DNA from: Flavobacterium psychrophilum
GTDB lineage: Bacteria; Bacteroidota; Bacteroidia; Flavobacteriales; Flavobacteriaceae
Length of the DNA stretch: 64,000 nucleotides
Assembly: GCA_945862065.1 (NCBI GenBank)
Contig: CAMAWT010000009.1
Coordinates: forward strand, 1 to 64,000
Direction of reading: 5' to 3'
Shown here one piece after another: positions 35,186 through 43,930 of the stretch. The translations under genes were made by a program, and so were the position numbers. A model generated the notes under the pieces. It was given only the letters and a program-made list of their open reading frames with translations. It was not told where the DNA came from and did no database searches. Positions within the stretch are counted from its first letter, which is position 1. Each line of letters begins with the position of its first letter.

Positions 35186-36571
35186 ATGAAAAAAGTATCT
35201 AGTTTATTTTTGGTTTCTTTATTGAGTGGCGCCACAACTTTGGGCGGGTACAAATTATTTATTGAAAAGGGTGCAAATCGAAATTCGATTGTTACCCAAG
35301 CTGATAACATGGGTAGAAGCGTTGGTTTATCTAGCGAAACGGTTGATTTTGTGGATGCTGCTGACAAGGCAGTTCACAGTGTGGTGCACGTAAAAAATGT
35401 TTCAGTTCGCACGGTTTACAACCCCATTATGGAATTTTTTTATGGATCTAGAGGCGGGCAACAACAGGAACAAGTTGGTACAGGAAGTGGCGTTATCATC
35501 TCTGAAGATGGGTACATTGTGACCAATAACCATGTAATAAAAGACGCTTCTGAATTGGAGGTTACGCTAAACAACAAAAAAGTTTACAAGGCGAAATTGG
35601 TGGGGACCGATAGCAAAATGGACATTGCCTTGTTGAAAATTGACGCGGATGAGAAATTGCCTTTTTCTTCTTTTGCAGATTCAGACAACGTGAAAGTGGG
35701 CGAATGGGTACTTGCTGTGGGAAATCCGTACAATTTAACATCGACTGTTACTGCCGGAATTGTATCGGCAAAAGCCAGGAATATAGACACAAAAGGTATT
35801 CAGTCTTTTATTCAAACGGATGCGGCGGTAAACCCAGGTAATTCAGGTGGTGCATTGGTAAACACAAAAGGTGAGTTGATTGGCATAAACACCATGATTT
35901 CGTCGCCAACGGGCAGTTATACGGGTTATTCGTTTGCAGTTCCGTCCAATATTACTCGAAAAATAATTGAAGATATTATGGAATTTGGTAATGTGCAACG
36001 AGGTATTCTTGGTGTAGAAATTACAGAATTGAATGGCACCGTTTCTAGAGAACTTGGAGTTCAACAAACTGAAGGTGTGTATGTTAAAAAAGTAAATAAA
36101 AATTCGGGAGCTGAAAAAGCAGGTATTATCAAGGGCGATATTATCGTAAAATTAGACAACTCAACAGTAAGCAGTTTTTCTGAATTATCTGGTTATATCA
36201 ATACAAAACGACCAAATGATAAGGTAAATGTAACCTTGATAAGAAACGGAAATACAAAAATGATTCCGGTTACTTTGGTAAAAAATGACTTAATCAAAAC
36301 GGAGTTAAAAGGTATCGAAATTGAAAATATAAACGCTCAAGACAAAAAGAAATTCCGCATTGATTATGGCGTAAAAATCAGCGACGTTGTCAACGAACGA
36401 TTGCTTCCCTACAAAGAAGAATTGGTTGGCAGCATTATATTAAATGTTGATAATGAAGCCGCTACTGATGTTGAAACCGTTTCAAGATTATTGAATAACA
36501 AAGATGAAAACCAAGGGATTAGCCTTCGTATCATTACAAAATCGGGGCAAGTAACTCGAATTATTATTTAG
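35186..36571 (+). CDS. HtrA/Deg-family periplasmic serine protease
   Basis: A 461-residue trypsin-like protease with PDZ domains that degrades or refolds damaged envelope proteins. An N-terminal hydrophobic segment (LFLVSLLSGATTLGG) targets it to the periplasm. The catalytic triad is His116 (TNNHVIKD), Asp146 (KMDIALL) and Ser220 (NPGNSGGAL). A PDZ domain follows (about 265-360), and a divergent second PDZ makes up the C-terminus. Both ends of the gene are flanked by copies of an inverted repeat. It is monocistronic, with its own promoter and terminator. Confidence 0.94.
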   Translation: MKKVSSLFLVSLLSGATTLGGYKLFIEKGANRNSIVTQADNMGRSVGLSSETVDFVDAADKAVHSVVHVKNVSVRTVYNPIMEFFYGSRGGQQQEQVGTGSGVIISEDGYIVTNNHVIKDASELEVTLNNKKVYKAKLVGTDSKMDIALLKIDADEKLPFSSFADSDNVKVGEWVLAVGNPYNLTSTVTAGIVSAKARNIDTKGIQSFIQTDAAVNPGNSGGALVNTKGELIGINTMISSPTGSYTGYSFAVPSNITRKIIEDIMEFGNVQRGILGVEITELNGTVSRELGVQQTEGVYVKKVNKNSGAEKAGIIKGDIIVKLDNSTVSSFSELSGYINTKRPNDKVNVTLIRNGNTKMIPVTLVKNDLIKTELKGIEIENINAQDKKKFRIDYGVKISDVVNERLLPYKEELVGSIILNVDNEAATDVETVSRLLNNKDENQGISLRIITKSGQVTRIII

Positions 36572-36610
36572 GTTATACCACCATTTAAAAAAGTATATTA
36601 TTAATTCATG

Positions 36611-36643
36611 ACCACTTCTAACATAGAGGTGGTTTTTTTTTTG
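36611..36643 (+). terminator. terminator of htrA
   Basis: ACCACTTCT / AGAGGTGGT stem (one G-T pair) with a 5-nt loop, followed by a run of Ts. Clear intrinsic terminator form. Confidence 0.85.
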
Positions 36644-36673
36644 AAGCACAAGTATATCTTCATCAGACAATTT

Positions 36674-36741
36674 GTCCCGCTTTCGCCTTTATCTCTCTCG
36701 CCCTTCGGGACTTCGAGAGGATATCGGCTCAATCGGGGCTA
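36674..36741 (-). repeat. hairpin intergenic repeat downstream of htrA, copy 2
   Basis: Reverse complement of the 34904-34972 element: TAGCCCCGATTGAGCCGATAT, GTCCCGAAGGGC in the centre, ATAAAGGCGAAAGCGGGAC at the end. The base changes in the outer arms are partly compensated, so the hairpin is kept (ATATCCTCTC / GAGAGATA). Confidence 0.75.
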
Positions 36742-36770
36742 GACTTGAAGAGTAGTTTTTCAATTGAGAA

Positions 36771-36797
36771 GTTTTTGAGTTTTTGAGTTTTTGAGTT
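36771..36797. repeat. GTTTTTGA short tandem repeat
   Basis: The 8-bp unit GTTTTTGA is repeated three times between htrA and gap. Low-complexity, no coding. Confidence 0.75.
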
Positions 36798-36926
36798 GCA
36801 AAGTCAATAAAAACCTTAATGAACCTGAATTTCTTAATGGTTAAAAAAAATCAATCTAAACATAAACCAAAACTCTCTTATTAGTTAAAAAAAACAAAAT
36901 AATTTTACGAAAACGATATAGTTGAT

Positions 36927-36934
36927 TACTTTTG
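36927..36934 (+). promoter_or_regulatory. -7 box of gap
   Basis: TACTTTTG fits TAnnTTTG, with a TTTTA-like -33 region about 20 bp upstream. The leader to the ATG at 36973 would be about 30 nt. Confidence 0.5.
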
Positions 36935-36972
36935 CACAAATTTTTCAAGAACGCACTAACTAAACACTTAAA

Positions 36973-38418
36973 ATGAGTCATTTAAACTACGAAAAAGAAA
37001 TCGCTTTGCAAGCCGACAGACGAAAAGCAGGCGTAGAATTTATTAAAATAATCAGTGATTTATGGTACGATAAATCGATTGAATTGGTGCTTTTCAGAAA
37101 TCAGTTAATTGATAGAAACGTCAGTGAAATCATCAATCTACATGAATATGCCGTTGAATTTGTTGAAAAACCAATCAATGTTTTTGATTCTGTTGAAATT
37201 GCAAAATCGATACTGAATTTAGATTTACCGCCATCGCGCATTGATATCGGGAAACTGACTTATGAATATCATTTAGACAATGTTAAATACAACGACGCGC
37301 GTGCCTTTGTGATAGACAAATTAAAAAATGCTAAAAACTCGGAAGAATTAAAACCAAAAGATGTTATTTTATATGGTTTTGGAAGAATCGGTCGATTAGT
37401 TGCAAGAGAATTAATGAGCAAAGTGGGAAAAGGTCAACAATTACGCCTTAGAGCCATTGTTACCCGCGATAAAAATGACGCTTTACTTTTAGAAAAAAGA
37501 GCTTCATTGTTGAGATACGATTCTATTCATGGCGATTTTGAAGGAAGCGTTTCAGTTGATATAAAAAATAATGCCCTCATAATAAATGGTACAACAGTGC
37601 ATGTTATTACTGCCAACGCTCCTGAAGAAATTGACTATACAAAATTTGATATTCATGATGCATTGGTTATTGACAATACAGGTGCTTTTACAACCGAAGA
37701 AGCATTGAAAAGACATTTAGCATCTAAAGGCGTTGATAAAGTCTTACTTACTGCTCCCGGAAAAGGCGTTCCAAATATTGTATATGGTGTAAATCACGAA
37801 GAATACAACCCTGATGAAGTTTCTATTTTTTCGGCAGCATCTTGTACAACCAATGCTATCACTCCAATATTAAAAGTTATAGAAGATACCTTGGTTGTAA
37901 CAAAAGGACATTTGGAAACCATTCATGCCTACACAAACGATCAAAACCTTGTGGATAATATGCACAAAAAATACCGTCGTGGTCGTGCAGCGGCTTTAAA
38001 TATGGTTATCACTGAAACAGGAGCAGGAAGCGCTGTTGCAAAAGCATTACCAAGTCTTGAAGGAAAACTTACTTCAAATGCCATTCGAGTTCCCGTACCA
38101 AATGGTTCTTTAGTAATTCTTAATCTAGAAGTGGCTAAAAAAACAGATGTGAAATCTGTAAACAACATCTTGAAACAATATGCGCTTGAAGGATCGCTTG
38201 TGGAACAAATTAAATATTCGTTGAACAACGAGTTGGTTTCATCTGACATTGTGGGCACTTCAGCGCCTGCTATTTTTGATAGTAATGCTACTATTGTTTC
38301 TGCTGACGGCAAAAATATTATTTTATATGTTTGGTATGACAACGAATACGGCTACAGTCATCAAGTAATTCGATTAGCTAAATACATCTCTAAAGTGAGA
38401 CGTTTTATGTACTACTAG
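36973..38418 (+). CDS. glyceraldehyde-3-phosphate dehydrogenase, long form
   Basis: A 481-residue GAPDH of glycolysis/gluconeogenesis. The Rossmann motif GFGRIGR begins at about residue 135 and the catalytic cysteine is Cys291 in SAASCTTNA. The canonical enzyme is about 335 residues. The extra 130 N-terminal residues (MSHLNYEKEIALQADRRKAG...) are alpha-helical and characteristic of a Bacteroidota variant. Their function is unknown to me. It is monocistronic, with its own -7 box and a terminator shared with acnB. Confidence 0.93.
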   Translation: MSHLNYEKEIALQADRRKAGVEFIKIISDLWYDKSIELVLFRNQLIDRNVSEIINLHEYAVEFVEKPINVFDSVEIAKSILNLDLPPSRIDIGKLTYEYHLDNVKYNDARAFVIDKLKNAKNSEELKPKDVILYGFGRIGRLVARELMSKVGKGQQLRLRAIVTRDKNDALLLEKRASLLRYDSIHGDFEGSVSVDIKNNALIINGTTVHVITANAPEEIDYTKFDIHDALVIDNTGAFTTEEALKRHLASKGVDKVLLTAPGKGVPNIVYGVNHEEYNPDEVSIFSAASCTTNAITPILKVIEDTLVVTKGHLETIHAYTNDQNLVDNMHKKYRRGRAAALNMVITETGAGSAVAKALPSLEGKLTSNAIRVPVPNGSLVILNLEVAKKTDVKSVNNILKQYALEGSLVEQIKYSLNNELVSSDIVGTSAPAIFDSNATIVSADGKNIILYVWYDNEYGYSHQVIRLAKYISKVRRFMYY

Positions 38419-38431
38419 TCAATTATTTTAT

Positions 38432-38472
38432 AAAAAATGCCCTCAAAAAGAATATCTTATGAGGGCATTCTT
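38432..38472. terminator. bidirectional terminator between gap and acnB
   Basis: AATGCCCTCA / TGAGGGCATT stem flanked by A-rich and T-rich sequence on either side. It serves both convergent genes. Confidence 0.85.
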
Positions 38473-38486
38473 ATTTTTATAATAAA

Positions 38487-41276
38487 TTATTGCACTAACA
38501 ATTTATGCGGTGGAGCAAATTTAGTAAGATTAATTCCTTCCACAGCTTTTTTGTATTCTTCAATAGTTGGTGTTCGCCCCAAAACAGTTGACAAAACAAC
38601 AACTGGCGTAGATGATAATAACGATTCGCCTTTTTTCTCTGCAGTATCTTCAACAACTCGTCCTTGAAATAAACGAGTAGAAGTTGCCATAACGGTATCT
38701 CCTTTTGACGCTTTTTCTTGGTTACCCATACAAAGGTTACAACCAGGGCGCTCTAAATACAGCATGTTTTCGTATTCTGTACGAGCTGCCGCTTTTGGCG
38801 CATTATCATCAAATTCAAATCCAGAATATTTTCGTAACACTTCCCAATCGCCTTCTACTTTCAATTCATCAACAATATTGTAAGTAGGTGGTGCAACTAC
38901 TAATGGCGCTTTAAAAATTACTTTACCTTCCTGTTTTTCAATGTTTTTAAGCATTTGGGCTAATATTTTCATGTCGCCTTTATGAACCATACACGAACCA
39001 ATAAATCCTAAATCAACCTTTTTTGTGCCTCCGTAGAATGACAATGGACGAATAGTATCGTGCGTATAACGTTTAGAAACTTCTTTATTATTAACATCTG
39101 GATCTGCAATCATGGGTTCGTCAATAATATCCAAATCAATTTCTACCTCAGCATAATACTTGGCATTTGCATCTGGACGTAAAGCTGGTTTATCGCCTGT
39201 TTTTATTTCCTCAATTCTTTTATTTGCTTTATTGATGAGACCTTGAAGTACTTTCGAAGCATTATCCATGCCTTTGTCTATCATTATTTTGATTCTTCCT
39301 TTGGCTATTTCCAAAGATTCAATCAACGTATCATCTTCAGAAATACAAATAGAAGCTTTTGCTTTCATTTCGGCAGACCAATCTGTAAAAGTGAAGGCTT
39401 GATCAGCAGTTAATGTGCCTATATGAACTTCGATAATTCGACCTTGAAAAACATTTTCTCCTCCAAATTTATGCAACATTTGCGATTGGGTTGCGTGAAC
39501 CACATCACGGAAGTCCATGTATTCTTTCATTACTCCTTTGAACGTTACTTTAACCGATTCAGGAATAGGCATCGAAGCCTCTCCTGTAGCTAAAGCCAAA
39601 GCAACCGTACCGGAGTCTGCTCCAAAAGCAACTCCTTTTGACATTCTAGTGTGGGAATCGCCACCAATAATAATCGCCCATTCATCAATTGTTATGTCGT
39701 TCAATACTTTATGGATAACATCCGTCATTGGATGATACACTCCTTTAGGATCACGAGCTGTGATTAAACCAAAATCATTCATGAATTGCATCAATTTCGG
39801 GATATTGTCTTGTGCTTTTTTATCCCAAACAGAAGCAGTATGACAACCTGATTGATAGGCTCCATCAACAATTGGCGAAATTACTTTGGCTGCCATTGAT
39901 TCTAATTCTTGAGCTGTCATCAAACCGGTGGTGTCTTGCGAGCCTACAATATTTACTTCTACACGAACATCTGAACCCGCATGCAATACTTTTCCTGGAG
40001 TTGTTCCAACAGCATTTTTGTTGAAAATTTTCTCAACAGCAGTTAATCCTTGACCATCGTTTGAAACCTCTTTCGATGGAGCAAAAACAGTTGGAATATC
40101 AATTCCTAAAACTTTACAAGCAAACGTTTGGATTTTTTTACCAAAAACAATGGCATAAGACCCGCCTGCTTTGATGAATTCAATTTTTTGTGGAGTAAAA
40201 GATTTCGATAAATCAATTAATTCTATATCACCACTATATAATTTTTTTGCTTTCGTATTGATGGTTAAAATTGTTCCTGTAGTTACAGAATAGACTTGTT
40301 CAAGAATAGTTTCTCCGTTTTCATCACGAAGAAGTGTTCCATTTTCATCTACTTTTTTAACCCAATTTTTCAAATCAATTCCGATTCCACCTGTAACATC
40401 AACAGTTGTAAGGAAAATTGGAGAAATTCCATTGGTTCCTCCTACAATAGGCGCTATGTTTACAAACGGAATGTATGGACTAGCTTTTCTTCCTGTCCAA
40501 AGTGCCACATTGTTTACGCCTGACATTCTAGAAGATCCCACGCCCATTGTCCCCTTTTCAGCGATTAACATCACACTTTTATCTGGATGTTGCGCTTGAA
40601 GTGCTTGAATTTCTTTTTGTGCTTGAGGTGTAATCATGCATTTACCATGCAACTCACGATCAGAACGCGAGTGCGCCTGGTTGCCAGGAGATAACAAATC
40701 AGTTGAAATGTCACCTTCGCCAGCAATAAAAGTTACTACTTGTATTTCTTCTGGTATAGCTGGTAAATTTGTAAAAAAATCTGCTTTAGCATAACTTTCT
40801 AAAATAGCTGCCGCTGTTGCGTTTCCATTTTCATAAGCCTCTTTTAAACGATCAGTGTCTGCATCATAAAGATACACTTGTGTTTTTAGAACTTCAGCTG
40901 CATCCTTAGCAATAGATACATCATTTCCTAAAGCTAAATCAAGTAATACTTCTATTGACGTTCCACCTTTCATGTGAGACAACAACTCAAAAGCAAAGGC
41001 AGAAGTGATTTCATCTACTTTTTCATTTCCAAGAATAATATCTTTTAAAAAATAAGCTTTTTTACCTGCCGCGCTTGTAGTTCCTGGCAGTGTGTTATAA
41101 ATAAAAAAATGCAAACAATCTTTTCTATTTGGATTGGTAACATCTTTAATTTGTGTAATAATCTCGCTTAGTAATTCGGCACTATCAATTGGTTTTGGAT
41201 GTAATCCTTGCCCTTTTCTATCTTCGATTTCTTGAATATAATCGCTATAAAGATTCATTTTAGTATCTAAATCCAT
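38487..41276 (-). CDS. acnB: aconitate hydratase B
   Basis: A 929-residue bifunctional aconitase B/2-methylisocitrate dehydratase, interconverting citrate and isocitrate in the TCA cycle. The N-terminal HEAT-like domain, the swivel domain and the iron-sulfur domains are present. Cluster ligands appear as GSCMVHKGD and ERPGCNLCMGNQ. GGDSHTRMSKGVAFGADSG is the substrate-binding motif. The length is slightly above that of E. coli AcnB (865). It is monocistronic, with a -7 box at 41303-41310. Confidence 0.95.
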   Translation of the reverse strand: MDLDTKMNLYSDYIQEIEDRKGQGLHPKPIDSAELLSEIITQIKDVTNPNRKDCLHFFIYNTLPGTTSAAGKKAYFLKDIILGNEKVDEITSAFAFELLSHMKGGTSIEVLLDLALGNDVSIAKDAAEVLKTQVYLYDADTDRLKEAYENGNATAAAILESYAKADFFTNLPAIPEEIQVVTFIAGEGDISTDLLSPGNQAHSRSDRELHGKCMITPQAQKEIQALQAQHPDKSVMLIAEKGTMGVGSSRMSGVNNVALWTGRKASPYIPFVNIAPIVGGTNGISPIFLTTVDVTGGIGIDLKNWVKKVDENGTLLRDENGETILEQVYSVTTGTILTINTKAKKLYSGDIELIDLSKSFTPQKIEFIKAGGSYAIVFGKKIQTFACKVLGIDIPTVFAPSKEVSNDGQGLTAVEKIFNKNAVGTTPGKVLHAGSDVRVEVNIVGSQDTTGLMTAQELESMAAKVISPIVDGAYQSGCHTASVWDKKAQDNIPKLMQFMNDFGLITARDPKGVYHPMTDVIHKVLNDITIDEWAIIIGGDSHTRMSKGVAFGADSGTVALALATGEASMPIPESVKVTFKGVMKEYMDFRDVVHATQSQMLHKFGGENVFQGRIIEVHIGTLTADQAFTFTDWSAEMKAKASICISEDDTLIESLEIAKGRIKIMIDKGMDNASKVLQGLINKANKRIEEIKTGDKPALRPDANAKYYAEVEIDLDIIDEPMIADPDVNNKEVSKRYTHDTIRPLSFYGGTKKVDLGFIGSCMVHKGDMKILAQMLKNIEKQEGKVIFKAPLVVAPPTYNIVDELKVEGDWEVLRKYSGFEFDDNAPKAAARTEYENMLYLERPGCNLCMGNQEKASKGDTVMATSTRLFQGRVVEDTAEKKGESLLSSTPVVVLSTVLGRTPTIEEYKKAVEGINLTKFAPPHKLLVQ

Positions 41277-41302
41277 AATATGAAATAATTTTAATTTGTA
41301 AG

Positions 41303-41310
41303 CAAATTTA
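41303..41310 (-). promoter_or_regulatory. -7 box of acnB
   Basis: TAAATTTG on the minus strand, 26 bp before the acnB ATG at 41276. The rest of 41277-41524 is AT-rich and holds only the moxR terminator. Confidence 0.5.
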
Positions 41311-41473
41311 AGAAAACAGAATTCGAATTGAAAATTTTTAACAAACTATCTTTATACTTTGTAATAATTTAATGAAAAGAAGGTTTTAATGGATATTTTT
41401 TACAAAAAACGTATTTTTAGACTTAAAAAATAAAAATACTGTAATCTATTTCTTCAATTCAATCAATAAAAAA

Positions 41474-41499
41474 GTCTTTAATAAATAATTATTAAAGAC
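41474..41499 (-). terminator. terminator after the moxR operon
   Basis: GTCTTTAATAA / TTATTAAAGAC, an 11-bp stem with a 4-nt loop, followed by a T run on the minus strand, just beyond the moxR-like gene stop. Confidence 0.8.
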
Positions 41500-41524
41500 G
41501 TTATTAGAAAATATCAAAATTAAT

Positions 41525-42478
41525 TTATAACAAGGAATTTATAATTACTTCCTCAGTGATTCCTTCGGCATCAGCTTTGTAATTTTTAATAATTCTATGT
41601 CTTAAAATTCCAGTAGCAACAGCTTTTACATTTTCTATATCAGGTGAGAATTTACCATTGAATACAGCATGAGATTTAGCTGCTAAAATCAAATTTTGAG
41701 AAGCTCTAGGTCCGGCGCCCCAATCAAGGTATTTGTTAACAAAATCTGTAGAAAGAGGTCCTTTTGGTCTTGTTTTACCAACCAAAGTGACTGCATATTC
41801 TATAACATTGTCAGCAACAGGAACTCTTCGAATTAAATCTTGAAAATCAATTATTTCTTGAGATGTAAACAAAGGGTTTATGATGGGTTTTAAGTCAGAT
41901 GTTGTGTTTTTTACAACTAAAACTTCTTCTTGAAATGTTGGATAATCTAGTTTTATTGCAAACATAAAACGATCCAATTGTGCTTCTGGCAAAGGATAGG
42001 TTCCTTCTTGCTCTATAGGGTTTTGGGTAGCTAAAACAAAATAAGGCAAATCCAATTTATAATTGTGTCCAGCAATAGTTACAGAACGTTCCTGCATAGC
42101 TTCAAGCAAAGCTGCTTGAGTTTTTGGGGGTGTTCTATTGATCTCGTCGGCTAAAATAATATTAGAAAAAACAGGACCTTTGATGAATTTAAACTGACGA
42201 TTTTCATCTAAAATTTCACTTCCTAAAATATCTGACGGCATCAAATCGGGTGTGAATTGAATCCTCTTGAAATCCAACCCTAAAGCAGTAGATATTGTAT
42301 TAACCATCATAGTTTTAGCTAATCCTGGAACTCCAACAAGCAAGGCATGACCACCTGAAAAAATACTTAAAAGTATTTGTTCAACAACAGCATCTTGACC
42401 AACGATGATTTTAGAAATTTCTTTTTTGAGCGCCTCTTTTTTTTGAACCAAATTTTGGATAGCTGCTACGTCTGACAT
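41525..42478 (-). CDS. MoxR-family AAA+ ATPase
   Basis: A 317-residue MoxR-type AAA+ ATPase. Walker A is GVPGLAKTM and Walker B is ILADEINRTPPKTQAALLEAMQE. The sensor motif LATQNPIEQEGTYPLPEAQLDRF is complete. MoxR proteins act as chaperones that activate partner complexes and often neighbour DUF58 and VWA genes. Here the upstream partners are two parvulin isomerases (28-bp gap), and the DUF58/VWA genes are not in the window. A role in envelope protein quality is inferred from context. Confidence 0.93.
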   Translation of the reverse strand: MSDVAAIQNLVQKKEALKKEISKIIVGQDAVVEQILLSIFSGGHALLVGVPGLAKTMMVNTISTALGLDFKRIQFTPDLMPSDILGSEILDENRQFKFIKGPVFSNIILADEINRTPPKTQAALLEAMQERSVTIAGHNYKLDLPYFVLATQNPIEQEGTYPLPEAQLDRFMFAIKLDYPTFQEEVLVVKNTTSDLKPIINPLFTSQEIIDFQDLIRRVPVADNVIEYAVTLVGKTRPKGPLSTDFVNKYLDWGAGPRASQNLILAAKSHAVFNGKFSPDIENVKAVATGILRHRIIKNYKADAEGITEEVIINSLL

Positions 42479-42506
42479 AGTACTTGTAGTTTAGTAAATA
42501 ATTTAA

Positions 42507-43925
42507 TTATTTAGTTGCCTTTTTTGTCCAATTGTTTGTGAATACACAATCTTTGTACTCACCATTTATTTTGATGTAAGTCTCTTTGATTTTTTCATCA
42601 AACCATTTAGCAATGGCATCAATTTGCTTTTCTTTTAGTGCCAACTCTCTAATTTTTGTATAATCTTTACTGTAATCAGCTGCGTGTTCATCGATTCGGT
42701 TGGTAACCATCACAATTTTAAATTTTTTCCCTTCTCTGGGATCATCAATTAAAATTGGTTTTGAAATTTCTCCATCTTTAAGATTAGAAACTTGACCATA
42801 TAATTCAGGATCCATTTTTGTTAATTCAAAATGTGAATCTTGCGTTTTTGGATTGATTAATGTTCCGCCATTTGCCTTGGTTTCTTTTTCGTCAGATAAT
42901 TGTCTCGCAGCATCTGCAAAGGTAATTTCTTTAGCTTCCACTCTTTTTTTGATTAACTCAATTTTTTCTTTTGCTTCAGTCAATGCATCGTTTGAAACTT
43001 TCGGCATCAACAAAATGTGTCTCAACTCAAGATCTTGACCTTTTATTTTTTCTACTAAAATGATATGAAAACCAAACTCTGTTTCAAAAGGTTCGGAGAT
43101 TTCACCTTCTTTTAATGAAAATGCTACATCTTTAAATTCTTTTACAAAACCTGTTTTTCTATTAATTTTATAAAAACCACCTGATGAGGCAGATCCTCTA
43201 TCGTCAGAGTAAATAACGGCTCGCGTTTTAAAACTAGCACCCGCAATTACTTCTTGTTTTATAAGTTTTAATTTATCTATTACTTTTTGCTTTTCTTCTT
43301 GGGTAATTTTAGGAACGATTACAATATTAGCCACTTCGAGTTCGGCACCAAAAATAGGTTTTTGAGAATCACTAATGTTTTTAAAGAAACTTCGTGTTTC
43401 TTCTGGGGTAATTTGAATTTCATCAACAATTTTGCGTTGCATTTCGTTGGCTAGCTTTTGTTGCTTTAAAATTTCAAATAATTCACTTCGAAAATCATCT
43501 TCACTCGACTTTTTGAAATATTTGACGACTTTTTCCATCGAACCCAATGACTCAACCATATAACTTAACTGCTGCGTCATTTTTTCTTTTATCTCTTCAT
43601 CCTTAACAACTACTGAATCTTGAATAGCTTGATGTGCATACAATTTATCTTCAAGTAATTTTCCAATCATTTGACATCTCGAAATATCTTTTATAGATGC
43701 ACCTTGACTGGATAATTCCAAAAATGACTTATCAATATCTGAATCTAATATATTAAAATCACCAACGGTAGCAATAATTCCATCAATTTTTTGACGTTTA
43801 CTGGTTTTCTTTACAGTATCTGTTGGTTTTGAAACTGGCTTTGTAATTATTTCTTGAGCTACTGCTGTAAATCCAAATAAGAAAATAGTTGCTGCCGTTA
43901 TAATCCTGTTCATATTGTATTTCAT
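42507..43925 (-). CDS. SurA-like periplasmic peptidyl-prolyl isomerase
   Basis: A 472-residue parvulin-type isomerase and chaperone. A signal peptide (IITAATIFLFGFTAVAQ) is followed by a SurA N-terminal region (IIATVGDFNILDSDID). Two parvulin domains come next; the second contains RHILLMPKVSNDALTEAKEKI and GGTLINPKTQ. It probably escorts outer membrane proteins through the periplasm. A Met at residue 5 is an alternative start. It lies between another parvulin gene (5 bp) and the MoxR gene (28 bp). Confidence 0.92.
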   Translation of the reverse strand: MKYNMNRIITAATIFLFGFTAVAQEIITKPVSKPTDTVKKTSKRQKIDGIIATVGDFNILDSDIDKSFLELSSQGASIKDISRCQMIGKLLEDKLYAHQAIQDSVVVKDEEIKEKMTQQLSYMVESLGSMEKVVKYFKKSSEDDFRSELFEILKQQKLANEMQRKIVDEIQITPEETRSFFKNISDSQKPIFGAELEVANIVIVPKITQEEKQKVIDKLKLIKQEVIAGASFKTRAVIYSDDRGSASSGGFYKINRKTGFVKEFKDVAFSLKEGEISEPFETEFGFHIILVEKIKGQDLELRHILLMPKVSNDALTEAKEKIELIKKRVEAKEITFADAARQLSDEKETKANGGTLINPKTQDSHFELTKMDPELYGQVSNLKDGEISKPILIDDPREGKKFKIVMVTNRIDEHAADYSKDYTKIRELALKEKQIDAIAKWFDEKIKETYIKINGEYKDCVFTNNWTKKATK

Positions 43926-43930
43926 TTTTT

